Part shown: piece by piece, positions 53,756-64,000 of the stretch
How the letters are laid out: the number at the start of each line of letters is the position of its first letter
Numbering within the stretch: position 1 is the stretch's first letter
Assembly: GCA_016715245.1 (NCBI GenBank)
Contig: JADKAS010000020.1
Span: forward strand, 24,849 to 88,848
Source of the DNA: Saprospiraceae bacterium
Lineage (GTDB): Bacteria; Bacteroidota; Bacteroidia; Chitinophagales; Saprospiraceae
DNA: 64,000 nucleotides
Direction of reading: 5' to 3'
Program-made: the position numbers and the translations under genes
The notes under the pieces: generated by a model
The model's input: only the letters and a program-made list of their open reading frames with translations
Database searches by the model: none
What the model was told of the DNA's origin: nothing

Positions 53756-54683
53756 AGACTTGGAGTTAATTGAAAAGTATGTGCTCCGGATTCTGAGTGA
53801 AGAAGAAAGAGTGGCATTTGAATTGAAGTTGAAAACGGATAGTATTTTCAGAGCCGAATTAAATGATTATGAATCAGCAATAAATTCTTTTAAAAATAGC
53901 CATGCCATAGATATTAAAAATCACCTGGTATCTTTAGAAAATAACATTCGACAAAAGGAAAGAAAATATAATCTACGAAAATTAATTTTATTTGGAACTG
54001 TACTGTTGCTTTTGATTGGTGGATTTTTATATAAAAACTATATGGCAAAGTCACCAACGGCAGAGATAAATGTTGATCCGATGCAAAATAATATAATTTT
54101 ACCGGATACCTCCATCAAAAACAAATTGCTTAAACCTGACGATACACTTTTTATAAAGTCTGAAAATAGTAAAAGAAAGGAGAAAAAAAAGCAAACCGAA
54201 ATCGAAGCCAAAAAAATGGTTAATTCTGCAGAACAACTTTTTGTGATGAATTATGAACCTTATTGGGATGAAACCATGTTAATGGACGTGAGGGGCCAAA
54301 ATGGAGGATATTTAGAGCAATTTTTTGAATATTACCGCATCAAAGATTATCGGAATACCTTGATTGTTTTCGACAGCTTATCTAACATGCTAAGACAAAA
54401 TGATAATATATTATTTATTAAGGCGATGGATTTAATGGAATCAGGCGAAACAGAAAATCCTAAATCTATTTTCATCAATATTATTGACCATAAAAGGTCA
54501 CGATATATTTACCAGTCGGAATGGTATTTAGCCCTCCTTTTTTTGAAGGAAAAAAATATTGAAAAGGCCAACCAGTTACTTAATAAGATAAAAATTGACA
54601 AACAAAGTTTGTACAGAAATAAAGCAGAAAATCTACTCCGAAAAGTACAACTGATAACTTCCGAATCAAAAAAAAATGAATAA
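53745..54683 (+). CDS. Single-pass membrane protein, anti-sigma-factor-like
   Basis: A 312-residue protein. The cytoplasmic N-terminus (1-75, MEDKDLELIEKYVLRILSEE) has the look of an anti-sigma or sigma-binding domain. One membrane helix (about 79-98, LILFGTVLLLLIGGFLY) follows. The outer part has a charged linker (120-150) and a TPR-like helical repeat end (NTLIVFDSLSNMLRQNDNIL, KSIFINIIDHKRSRYIYQSE, IEKANQLLNKIKIDK). It lies between the sigma factor and the CHAT gene, overlapping both by about 10 bases, which supports a membrane relay role. No zinc-finger motif was seen. Function is inferred. Confidence 0.7.
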   Translation: MEDKDLELIEKYVLRILSEEERVAFELKLKTDSIFRAELNDYESAINSFKNSHAIDIKNHLVSLENNIRQKERKYNLRKLILFGTVLLLLIGGFLYKNYMAKSPTAEINVDPMQNNIILPDTSIKNKLLKPDDTLFIKSENSKRKEKKKQTEIEAKKMVNSAEQLFVMNYEPYWDETMLMDVRGQNGGYLEQFFEYYRIKDYRNTLIVFDSLSNMLRQNDNILFIKAMDLMESGETENPKSIFINIIDHKRSRYIYQSEWYLALLFLKEKNIEKANQLLNKIKIDKQSLYRNKAENLLRKVQLITSESKKNE

Positions 54684-57600
54684 GGGTATAGTCAAATATA
54701 TTCACATTCTGTTTTCTTCCATTTTTTTTTATTTTTATTTTTGACCATTCGGCAAATGGCTGTGATACCATTAAAATAAATGCTTTTCTTGACAGTGTTT
54801 TTATACATGTTGAATCCTTAAAAAAAGAGCAGAATACGGATAGTGTGATCTTTGTTCTTTCACTTTCATTAGGAGTCATTGAAAATGAGAAATGTTTACA
54901 CCATTTCAGGGTCAATGAATTGTACCAGCAATTAGCGTATGCATATCAATTAAAATTAAATTTTGAAAAAGCTGAGCATAATTATCTCAAGTCGATAGAA
55001 ACATTGAAACTATACGTTAAGGAGCATGATATGGCACTAGCCAGGTGTTATAATTTATTAGGTAATCTATATGTGGATATGGGCCTATACAACAAATCTG
55101 ATAGTGTATATCATGTAGTAAAATCAATGTACAGTAAGTCATTAGGAAAAGATCATCTTTGGATGGGGTGGATATATCATAATATTGGAAGATTAAGGAT
55201 TTATCAGGGGAAATTGAGAGAGTCTTTGCCTGATCTTAACGAGGCTTTAAGAATTAAAATTGTAAACGTTGGTCAGGATGATATTGATGCTGCCGGGACA
55301 ATGGTATATCTGGGTTATGTTTATGAACAACTTGGAGATGTACGAACAGCAGAGTATTACTCATCCAAGTCATCAGAAATTTGGATTAGCCATTATGGTT
55401 CCGGCAGTTTGTATCATGCTTATGCTGCACACAATCTGATCAATATTAATCTCAGTCTTGGAAATTATAAAAAAGCTGAAGAATTGGCCAATACGGCGGT
55501 AGAGTTAAAGCTAAAATATTTAGGAAGCCACCATTCCTCATTGGCTACCACATATAATGCTATGGGGAACATATTTCAGGTGCAACAAAATTATCAGACA
55601 GCCATTGAAAATTACCGAAAAGCAGAACAAATATTTTTATATCTGAAAGACACGGCTAATGTCGAGTTTGTTTTTGTCAATCACAATCTTGGTGTTTGTT
55701 ATTTAGGTATTAAAAATTTTGAACTTGCCGGATTTTATTTAAAAAAATCGCTTCACTTAAAGTATTTGGCTAATGGTGATGAAAATATGGACTACGTTAG
55801 TACTTTGATTCATTTAGCAGAATGGATGGTCTTTCAAAATAATTTTGCAGAAGCAGAAAAATATATGTTGACTGCAAAAAAATATATGGAAAATAATCGA
55901 ATTGATATCAATGATAATTATTTACTGCTTTTAGCACTCTTTGAAAAAAAGGCCTTGTATGATCAGGATAAAAGTGCAGCTTTAAAATACCTTGAGAAGG
56001 AATTATTTACAATACAACAGCAATTGGATCATTTGTCATTGATTGGCGCTGAACATGAGATGCTGAAATTTATTGAAAAAAGTGAAATCTATTTAAACAG
56101 GTATCTTGGTTTTTGTCTTAATAATATCCGGGATGTTGATTTTGAGGCTACTTTATTAGAGAATGTGCTTTTTTTTAAACATTATTTACTTACAGATTAT
56201 CAGTCCAGAAGAAATTTTGCACAAGCAGATATTGAACATAGGGAGGATTATTTGAAATATTTTCAGGTTAATCAGGAAATACTTCAGGTTCAATTGGAAC
56301 CTTTTAAAAATGTGTCCAAAACTGATAGTCTGGTATCGGAAAGAGCAAAAATAGAACGGGTTATTCTGCACAGAATGAAAAAAAGGATTTCTGGTGAAAA
56401 TAAAGTTTCGTGGGAGGATTTACAAAAGACAATCAAAGAAGGTGAGGCTATTATAGAGTTTGTATCTTACGATGAAAAATTTGGCACTGAGGGTCCACCA
56501 AAAAACGTTTACGCAGCCATTATAATTAAGTATGGGGATCTGAAACCTGAGGTTGTTCCCCTTCCGGCTATGAGTTCATTAGATTCATTTTTGTCGGTTC
56601 AGGATCAAATCAATGCGGATTTAATTTTTGAATTATATTCTTCAGCACCTATTAAAGACATTAAGGGAGGTGGTGGCTATAATTTGTATCAAATTATTTT
56701 TTACCCATTACTTTATTTTTTAGAAGATATTAAAACGATTTATTACTCGTCGACAGGCTTGCTATATCAAATCAATTTAAATTCAATTGTTATAGATGAT
56801 ACTACTTATTTAAGTGATAAGTATGAACTCATACACTTGGGCAGCACAAAGCAGGTTTTGTTCAAAGAAAAGAGACCGGGTAATTTTCCTTCAAATGGTT
56901 ATGTGGTAGGTGGAGTCAACTATGATTCAGAAATGATTGAGGAGGCAAATCATATAACTGTAACAGCAAAGAATCATGATAACATAGGAAATCAAGGTGT
57001 GCCTAAGCCTGAAATGAAAAAAACAACAATATTGGAAAAAAATATTCCATATTCAGATGAGGAGGTAGAAGCTATAAAAATTTATTTAAAAAAGCAGGCT
57101 TAACAACCGATCTGAAAAGAGGCCAATTTGCAACGGAATCATCCATTAAATCTATTGGAAATATAAATACCAAATCACCTGAAGTCATTCATATTTCGAC
57201 TCATGGATATTTTTTTTCAAAACCAGAAAATCAGCTAAATCCATTATTTGAGAAATCAGAGTTTACAGAGTCTGTCTTTCAAAATAACAATCACCCATTA
57301 ATCAGATCCGGGTTGATTATGGCGGGAGGCAATGTTGTCTGGTATACACAGAATAAAGATTCGGCAAGAATAGATGATGGGATTCTCACTGCTTATGAGA
57401 TCAGTCAACTTAATCTGAGTAACACGGAATTAGTCGTCCTGTCTGCTTGTGTAAGTGGCTTGGGTTATGTGTATGGTCATGAAGGAATCTTCGGACTACA
57501 AAGAGCATTTAAAATTGCAGGGGTGAAAAATCTCATCGTTTCACTATGGAGTATTCCTGATTTTCAAACCAAAGAGTTGATGGTTTTATTTTATGAAAAC

Positions 57601-57711
57601 TGGCTTATTAAAAAAATGACCATCAGAAATTCCCTGAAATTAGCTCAGGAGACTATGAGAAACCAAGGATATGAACCTTATTATTGGGCGGGTTTTGTAC
57701 TCGTTGAATAG
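54676..57711 (+). CDS. Exported TPR-CHAT caspase-like protease, broken by two 1-base frameshifts
   Basis: Repaired length 1011 residues. It opens at ATG 54676 with a signal peptide (MNKGIVKYIHILFSSIFFIF) if the T9 run at 54722-54730 had one T fewer. About 10 TPR repeats follow (e.g. AYAYQLKLNFEKAEHNYLKS, AIENYRKAEQIFLYLKDT), then a linker and the CHAT domain from about 600. A second lesion at the A6 run 57088-57093 (one A missing) splits the CHAT domain. Its catalytic His is in HISTHGYFF (57202-57204) and its Cys in VVLSACVSGLG (57448-57450). CHAT proteases cleave partner proteins on a signal. The overlap with the anti-sigma-like gene suggests that protein as partner; unproven. Confidence 0.82.
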
Positions 57712-57761
57712 CTTTGAAAAGATTCAAATTCTCTGCTATTTTAATTTTCCACCAACCTGCA

Positions 57762-57791
57762 ATCATCAATACTTCGCTCCGTATTGATGAT
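57762..57791 (+). terminator. Stem-loop after the CHAT gene
   Basis: Perfect 11-bp stem ATCATCAATAC / GTATTGATGAT with loop TTCGCTCC, 50 bases after the CHAT stop. There is no U tract, so it may be a processing or stabilising element rather than a classical terminator. Confidence 0.5.
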
Positions 57792-57973
57792 CATATTCTA
57801 AATTTTGGATATCCTTTTAAAAAATAATTCTGCAATCCCCTTGCTGGCGATGGGGTCGCTTTCTGAAATAATTTGAACTCCTGTTAAGATTTAGTTAACA
57901 AAAAGTATATAGCAATAATGATGGTTTCGTATCAAAATTGAAATACTTTTTTTTAACCCAAAATTCTTACAAA

Positions 57974-60900
57974 ATGAGAGCAATTTTTATTAAAGTTTTT
58001 TTTATTTTATGCCAACAAATTTTTAATGAAATATGTAAACCGTTCAGGAAAACTTGTTTGCTCTCTGTGATATTTTTTTTAACTTCTATTTCAGGTTTAA
58101 CTGCCGTTGACTACACATTATTGACTACCGGCGATTGGAACGTTACAACCAACTGGTCACCAAATGGTGTGCCGGGAGTTGGTGATAAAGCCATTATACC
58201 ATCAGGCAAAACTGTAACTTTGGTTGGAGATGTGACTATTGATATGGTTGATCTGTCCGGCGGTACAATATCAGGGAATTTTGATTTAACCATTTCAGGT
58301 ACGTTAGTCTGGACAGCCGGAGGTTTTAGTGGGAGTGGTATCGTTCATGTGACGGGAATATTAAACTCATCGAGTAATAATGTCCATACGCTAGGTGGAA
58401 GTAAAGAACTACGCATAAGCAATGTGGCGACTTTCACAAGTGCACTTATGACGATGACAGGTACGGCAAAGATATTAGTGCTGTCAGGTGGTTCATTTAT
58501 ATGGACGGGAACCAATAGTGTGAATTTGACAGGTACATTATCAAATATATTTGAAGTACAAAGCGGAGGTACGCTGACGAAAAACGGAACCGGTGGGTTT
58601 AATATAATAGCTCAGGTAAATTTGTTGAATTGTACAACCATAGTCAATACCGGTACTTTAACAATAAGTGCACCCGGAACTATTCAGCCTATCACCAACG
58701 GAAGTATACAAATCAACACCGGAAGTAAGTTGAACCTGTCACGAAATTCCGGAAGTCCGGTATACAATATCACAGGCACGGCTATATCAGGCGGTGGTAT
58801 ATTGGAGGTAAGCGGTACAACCGTGGCAAATTTTGAGCTTGGCACAAATATTACATTATCCGGAACATTAGCGGTATCAACAGGCGCAGTATCCAACATC
58901 AAATCGGGCTGTGCAGTGACCATGATGCCAAAAATATTACTAAGTGGAGGATCAATTAATGATGAAATAAGCATCAATGCAGGTGAAGTGACCTTTGAAG
59001 TAGGAGGTACTTATGGAGGTACAGGTAGTCCCACTTTCGGAAATGGATTTACCTGGACAGCCGGAGGTTTTAGTGGGAGTGGTATCGTTCATGTGACGGG
59101 AATATTAAACTCATCGAGTAATAATGTGCATACGCTAGGTGGAAGTAAAGAACTACGCATAAGCAATGTGGCGACTTTCACAAGTGCACTTGATGACGAT
59201 GACAGGTACGGCAAAGATATTAGTGCTGTCAGGTGGTTCATTTATATGGACGGGAACCAATAGTGTGAATTTGACAGGTACATTTTCAAATATATTTGAA
59301 GTACAAAGCGGAGGTACGTTGACGAAAAACGGAACCGGTGGGTTTAATATAATAGCTCAGGTAAATTTGTTGAATTGTACGACCATTGTCAATACCGGTA
59401 CTTTAACAATAAGTGCACCCGAACTATTCAGCCTATCACCAACGGAAGTATGCAACCAACACCGGAAGTAAGTTGAACCTGTCACGAAATTTCGGAAGTC
59501 CGGTATACAATATCACAGGCACGGCTATATCAGGCGGTGGTATATGGAGGTAAGTGGTACAACCGTGGCAAATTTTGAGCTTGGCACAAATATTACATTA
59601 TCCGAAACATTAGCGGTATCAACAGGCGCAGTATCCAACATCAAATCGGGCTGTGCAATTACCATGATGCCAAAAATATTACTAAGTGGAGGATCAATTA
59701 ATGATGAAATAAGCATCAATGCAGGTGAAGTGACCTTTGAAGTAGGAGGAACTTATGGAGGTACAGGTAGTCCGACTTTTGGAAATGGGTTTACCTGGAC
59801 AGCGGGAGGTTTCAGTGGAAGTGGAGTAGTGCATGTGACAGGAATTTTAAATTCATCGAGTAATAATGGTCATACAATAGGTGGAAGTAAAGAATTGCGC
59901 ATCAGCAATGTGGCGACTTTTACAAGTGCACCGGTGGTGATGTCGGGTACAGCAAAGATATTAGTATTGCCGGGAGGTTCCTTTATTTGGAATGGTACAA
60001 CTTTTTTAAATTTTAGTGGAACTTCATCCAATGTATTTGAAGTTCAAAACGGAGGTATTTTTCATAAAGCGGGTACTGGTGTACTTACTTTTAATAATAT
60101 ACCTTTTTTTAATTATGGAGTTTTAAAAGGTATAGGAACTATAAACTTTGCTGCATTTTCAAATGTCGGAATGGTTTCCCCTGGCTTAACAACCGGTGTA
60201 CTGACATTAAATAAATTTTCAAATACTAATTCTACATTGAGTATTGATATCAACGGACCAGGTATTGCCGGGACTGATAGAGATAGTTTAAAATTACAGG
60301 TACGCCAACCAGTTTAGGTGGCAATTTAGAAATTAAATTGGGGTCGGGATATATCCCGGATTCAGCGAGTCAATTCTGCATTGCGTCATTACCGGCAGGT
60401 TATGGTCCATTCGGGACTTTAACCTCAATTGGATTACCTTCCCGACACTATGGGTTGGAAAATTATTTACAATCCAACTTCTATTTTTGTAAAATATTGC
60501 CCGGTTTGGTATGCTGATACTGATGGTGATGGTTATGGAGATTTTAATAATAATTCCAAATTCTGTGATTGTGTTAATAATTCACCGGGATATTCCAGAA
60601 AGTTTACCGACTGCAACGATAATGATATACTGATCAATCCGGGAGCCACAGAAATCTGTAATGGATTGATGATGATTGTGATGGTGGTGTCGATGAAGGT
60701 GTACAAAAAACATATTTTGCCGACACTGATAATGACGGATATGGAGATGCCACTCTGACCACAATGGCATGTTCACCACCGCGGACATGTTACCGACAAT
60801 ACAGACTGCAACGATAAAAATGTACTGATCAAGCCGGGAGCCACAGAAATCTGTAATGGATTGGATGATGATTGTGATGGTGGTGTCGACGAAGGTGCAA

Positions 60901-63900
60901 AAACACATATTATGCCGACACTGATAATGATGGATATGGAGACGCCTCTGCGACCACAATGGCATGTTCACCACCGCCGGATATGTTGCCGACAATACCG
61001 ACTGCAACGATAACAATGTAGCCAGATCAATCCGGGAGCCACAGAAATCTGTAATGGATTGGATGATGATTGTGATGTGGTGTCGACGAAGGGTGCAAAA
61101 CACATATTATGCCGACACCGATAATGACGGATACGGAGACGCCACTGTTACCACAATGGCATGTTCACCACCAGCGGATATGTTGCTGACAATACAGACT
61201 GCAACGATAACAATGTATTGGTGAATCCGGGAGCCACAGAAATCTGTAATGGATTGGATAATGATTGTGATGGTGATGTAGACGAAGGTGTACAAAACAC
61301 GTATTTTGCCGATGCAGACAATGATAGTTATGGAGACGCCTCTGTGACCACAATGGCTTGTTCACCACCAAGCGGATATGTTACCGACAATACCGACTGC
61401 AACGATAACAATGTACTGATCAATCCGGGAGCCACAGAAATCTGTAATGGATTGGATGATGATTGTGATGGTGGTGTCGATGAAGGTGTACAAAACACAT
61501 ATTATGCCGATGTAGACAATGATAGTTATGGAGATGCCACTTCAGACCACAATGGCTTGTTCACCACTGCAACGGATATGTTACCGACAATACAGACTGC
61601 AACGATAACAATGAACTAATTAATCCGGGAGCCACAGAAATCTGTAATGGATTGGATGATGATTGTGATGGTGATATAGACGAAGGTGTACAAAACACGT
61701 ATTATGCCGACACTGATAATGACGGATATGGAGATGCCTCTGTGACCACAATGGCTTGTTCACCACCAAACGGATATGTTGCCGACAATACCGACTGCAA
61801 CGATAACAATGTATTAGTGAATCCGGGAGCCACAGAAATCTGTAATGGATTGGATGATGATTGTGATGGTGAAGTGGATGAAGACGTTTTAAACACGTTT
61901 TATGCAGACAATGACCTTGACGGTTACGGCAGCTCTCTTTCCGGCACAACTCAAGGATGTACCCTCCTTCAGGATATTCAATAAATAATGATGATTGTAA
62001 TGATGAAATAGCTTCCATCAATCCGTCGGCAGCTGAAGTCTGCAATCTTCTTGATGATGACTGTGATGGTGTGATTGATGATGGCCTACCCACTTATACA
62101 TATTACCTGGACGCTGATGGAGATGGATATGGAAATCCTGATATCTCGATCACCACTTGTTTTGGCACTCCAAATACGGGTTATGTGACAGCCAATGGCA
62201 ATGGTCCATATGGCGGAGGCGGTGGAAACGGCGGAGGCGGTGGAAATGGCGGCGGTGGAAACGGCGGCGGAAATGTGTATTTTGATTCTGATGATCAAAA
62301 TCCACTGGTCAATCCTGGCATGCCGGAAATTTGCAATGAGATCGATGACGACTCAGATGGTCTTGTAGATGAAGGAGTTTTGAATACATATTATTTCGAT
62401 GGGGATCTTGATACATATGGTCATCCCGATGGTCCCACGATACAGGCATGCACTACCCCTGAAGGATATGCTTCCAATAATGCGGATTGCGATGATACCA
62501 ATGCCAATGTCAATCCGGCACATCCGGAGGTCTGCAATGGATTGATGATAATTGTGACGGTCAGGTAGACAATACCCTGGTATTTGTCGTGTATTATACA
62601 GACATCGATGGCGATGGCAATGGAGATCCCACATTATATGTGAGTACATGTGATGGTCCTCCGGTAGGGTATGTGCTCAATGATGATGATTGTGACGATG
62701 AAAATGTCAATACCTATCCGGGTGCCCCGGAAATTTGTGACAACATCGATAACAATTGTGACGGGATGATTGATGAAGGTGTACAAAACACTTATTATGC
62801 CGATGCAGATAATGACGGATATGGAGACGCCACAGTGACCACAATGGCATGTTCACCACCAAGCGGATATGTTGCCGACAATACCGACTGCAACGATAAC
62901 AATGTACAGATCAATCCGGGAGCCACAGAAATCTGTAATGGATTGGATGATGATTGTGATGGTGGTGTTGACGAAGGTGTACAAAACACGTATTATGCCG
63001 ACACTGATAATGACGGATATGGAGATGCCACTGTTACCACAATGGCTTGTTCACCACCAAGCGGATATGTTGCCGACAATACCGACTGCAACGATAACAA
63101 TGTACTGATCAATCCGGGAGCCACAGAAATCTGTAATGGATTGGATGATGATTGTGATGGTGGTGTCGATGAAGGTGTACAAAACACATATTATGCCGAT
63201 GCAGACAATGATAGTTATGGAGACGCCACAGTGACCACAATGGCTTGTTCACCACCAAGCGGATATGTTACCGACAATACCGACTGCAACGATAACAATG
63301 TATTAGTGAATCCGGGAGCCACAGAAATCTGTAATGGATTGGATGATGATTGTGATAGTGATATAGACGAAGTGGCACAAGTCCCGTAGTGTGCTCTTCC
63401 GAACAATGATAGTTATGGAGATGCCACAGTGACCACAATGGCATGTTCACCACCAAGCGGATATGTTGCCGACAATACCGACTGCAACGATAATAATGTA
63501 CTGATCAATCCGGGAGCCACAGAAATCATGAATGGTGTTGATGATAATTGCGATGGAATCATTGATGAAGGCTGTTCAGAGCCGCCATGTAATATAAATT
63601 CTTCTCCAAGTGGAACTTTAATTGGTAGCGCTAATACAAATGACGAAGACAATCAGATGTTTTTAGGTTATGGATATCAAAGTATGACCTTGATTTGTAC
63701 ACCATCAGGTGATGGTCCATTTACTTTTTCCTGGAGCGGTAGTAATCTGAATAATTTAAATAGTGCAAATCCTGTTTTTACACCTTCTTCTGGCGGAGTT
63801 TTTACATTTAGTTGTACGGTTACAAATAGTACGGGATGTCAAACTTCCTGCTCAATTGATATTTGTGTAATTGATGTGAGAGTTAGTGGAAGGAATACAA

Positions 63901-64000
63901 AAGTGAAGTTGTGTCATGTCCCTCCGGGAAACCCAAACAATGCGCATACTTTACAAGTTAGTATAAATGCTGTTCAGTCTCATATAAATAATCATGATGG
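57974..64000 (+). CDS. Giant repeat-rich exported surface protein, 3' end off the window, many frameshifts
   Basis: A secreted adhesin-like protein of at least 2000 residues. The signal region starts at ATG 57974 (MRAIFIKVFFILCQQIFN) and ends near SISGLTA. Part 1 (58.1-60.3 kb) is beta-helix-like, with TGDWNVTTNWSPNGVPG and 248-residue repeats. Part 2 (60.5-63.5 kb) is a row of MopE-type metal-binding repeats (DTDNDGYGD, DNTDCNDNN, ATEICNGLDDDCDG). Part 3 is an Ig-like domain and the CHVPPGNPNNAHTL motif common in these proteins. The frame is broken near 59190, 59421, 59450, 59543, 60305, 60440, 60665 and many later points, and at an adapter-like insert at 63372-63404. The open frame then runs to the window end. 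A T9SS tail is expected beyond. Confidence 0.8.
58310..59053 (+). repeat. 744-bp tandem repeat, copy 1
   Basis: First unit of a 248-codon tandem repeat, starting TGGACAGCCGGAGG. In frame throughout; it reads TAGGFSGSGIVHVTG onward. Almost base-for-base identical to copy 2. Confidence 0.9.
59054..59795 (+). repeat. 744-bp tandem repeat, copy 2, with small indels
   Basis: Second unit, 742 bases as written. Against copy 1 it has an extra G near 59190, a missing G near 59421, a missing base near 59450 and a missing T near 59543, all of which shift the frame. The rest is nearly identical, so the indels look like errors. Confidence 0.9.
59796..60090 (+). repeat. 744-bp tandem repeat, partial diverged copy 3
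   Basis: The third unit is similar for about 295 bases and then departs. It has many silent and some amino-acid changes (e.g. GTGGTGATGTCGGGT for the ATGACGATGACAGGT region), so it is older than the copy 1/copy 2 duplication. Confidence 0.8.
62206..62276 (+). repeat. Glycine-rich linker inside the MopE array
   Basis: A stretch of GGCGGAGGCGGTGGAAAC-type units coding GGGGGNGGGGGNGGGGNGGG, between a diverged MopE unit and the next. It is probably a flexible spacer. Its GC content is far above the surroundings. Confidence 0.8.
63372..63404 (+). other. Illumina adapter-like insert, likely assembly artefact
   Basis: Bases 63389-63402 read GTGTGCTCTTCCGA, identical to the core of the Illumina TruSeq read-2 adapter. 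The preceding 17 bases also match the rest of that adapter ungapped at about half of positions, starting GTGGC for GTGAC. This sequence replaces the expected repeat text (GTGTACAAAACACATATTATG) and introduces a stop codon (TAG at 63387-63389). I read it as adapter sequence assembled into a repeat. Confidence 0.75.

Larger units (their letters stand above)
60508..63540 (+). repeat. MopE-type 198-bp (66-residue) tandem repeat array
   Basis: About fourteen units of a 66-residue repeat. The canonical unit runs YYADTDNDGYGDATVTTMAC, SPPSGYVADNTDCNDNN, then INPGATEICNGLDDDCDGG and VDEGVQNT. Exact 198-base spacing is seen between GTACAAAACA at 62781, 62979 and 63177. Each unit has an Asp-rich DxDNDGYGD loop and paired Cys, fitting calcium or other metal binding. 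Units at 62.6-63.37 kb are intact; those at 60.66-61.98 kb carry indels in almost every copy. Confidence 0.88.

Noticed and set aside
60508..63540. CRISPR-like array of short regular repeats
   Set aside because: The period is 198 bases, translates to a clear MopE-type protein repeat, and has no unique spacers.
1..64000. tRNA or rRNA genes
   Set aside because: I looked for T-loop (GGTTCGAATCC-like) and rRNA signatures in the gene gaps and found none.

Overview
The window looks like a chromosome piece from a Bacteroidota bacterium, most likely a Saprospiraceae relative. The support is: AT-rich DNA; Bacteroidota-type promoters (TTG, about 20 bp, TAnnTTTG) ahead of several genes; a fused succinate dehydrogenase cytochrome b558 anchor; and very large surface proteins with Ig/HYR-like domains, a type I dockerin pair and a C-terminal type IX secretion (T9SS) sorting domain. 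No tRNA, rRNA, CRISPR array or intact mobile element was seen.

Layout. 1-12.6 kb is housekeeping: sdhCAB (minus), a hypothetical gene, a CBS-pair protein, a HI0933/YhiN-type flavoprotein, HupE/UreJ-like membrane protein, tmk, pyrF, an NfuA-like Fe-S scaffold and the Mrp/ApbC Fe-S ATPase (all minus), then ribF joined to a glycosyltransferase and an RluA pseudouridine synthase (plus). 13.3-22.5 kb holds two tandem paralogous giant T9SS cargo proteins. 22.7-25.9 kb has an RRM protein, MqnA, a DUF4197 protein and CorA. 26-37.8 kb is a co-directional metal/redox block: a small predicted secreted protein, CzcA-CzcC-CzcB efflux, DUF1003, a ferritin-like/VIT1 fusion, a DUF2231-like protein, ApbE, DUF4266, DUF3570 and an isoprenylcysteine-methyltransferase-like protein. 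37.8-41 kb has a DUF2279 protein, then a bestrophin channel next to a beta carbonic anhydrase. 41.3-45.8 kb reads as a resistance-type group: MFS transporter, methyltransferase, ChrA and a class D beta-lactamase. 45.9-52.5 kb has an FkbM methyltransferase, a WD40 protein, TerC, a decayed gene and the KtrA/KtrB potassium system. 52.7-57.7 kb has a degraded IS256-type transposase and an overlapping three-gene operon: sigma factor, membrane anti-sigma-like protein and an exported TPR-CHAT protease. From 57.97 kb to the window end lies one giant repeat-rich surface protein with 744-bp near-identical tandem repeats followed by 198-bp MopE-type metal-binding repeats.

The most interesting biology is the sigma / membrane protein / TPR-CHAT operon. 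It could be a protease-controlled extracytoplasmic signalling relay. The metal/redox block and the bestrophin-carbonic anhydrase pair are also worth testing. A strong caution applies: several genes (sdhA, ribF/GT2, the sigma factor, the CHAT protein twice) are broken or fused by single-base homopolymer differences. The repeat array at 59.2-63.4 kb is riddled with indels, and at 63389-63402 it contains 14 bases identical to the Illumina TruSeq read-2 adapter. Much of the apparent gene decay in this window is therefore probably sequencing or assembly error, and the repeat region should not be taken literally.
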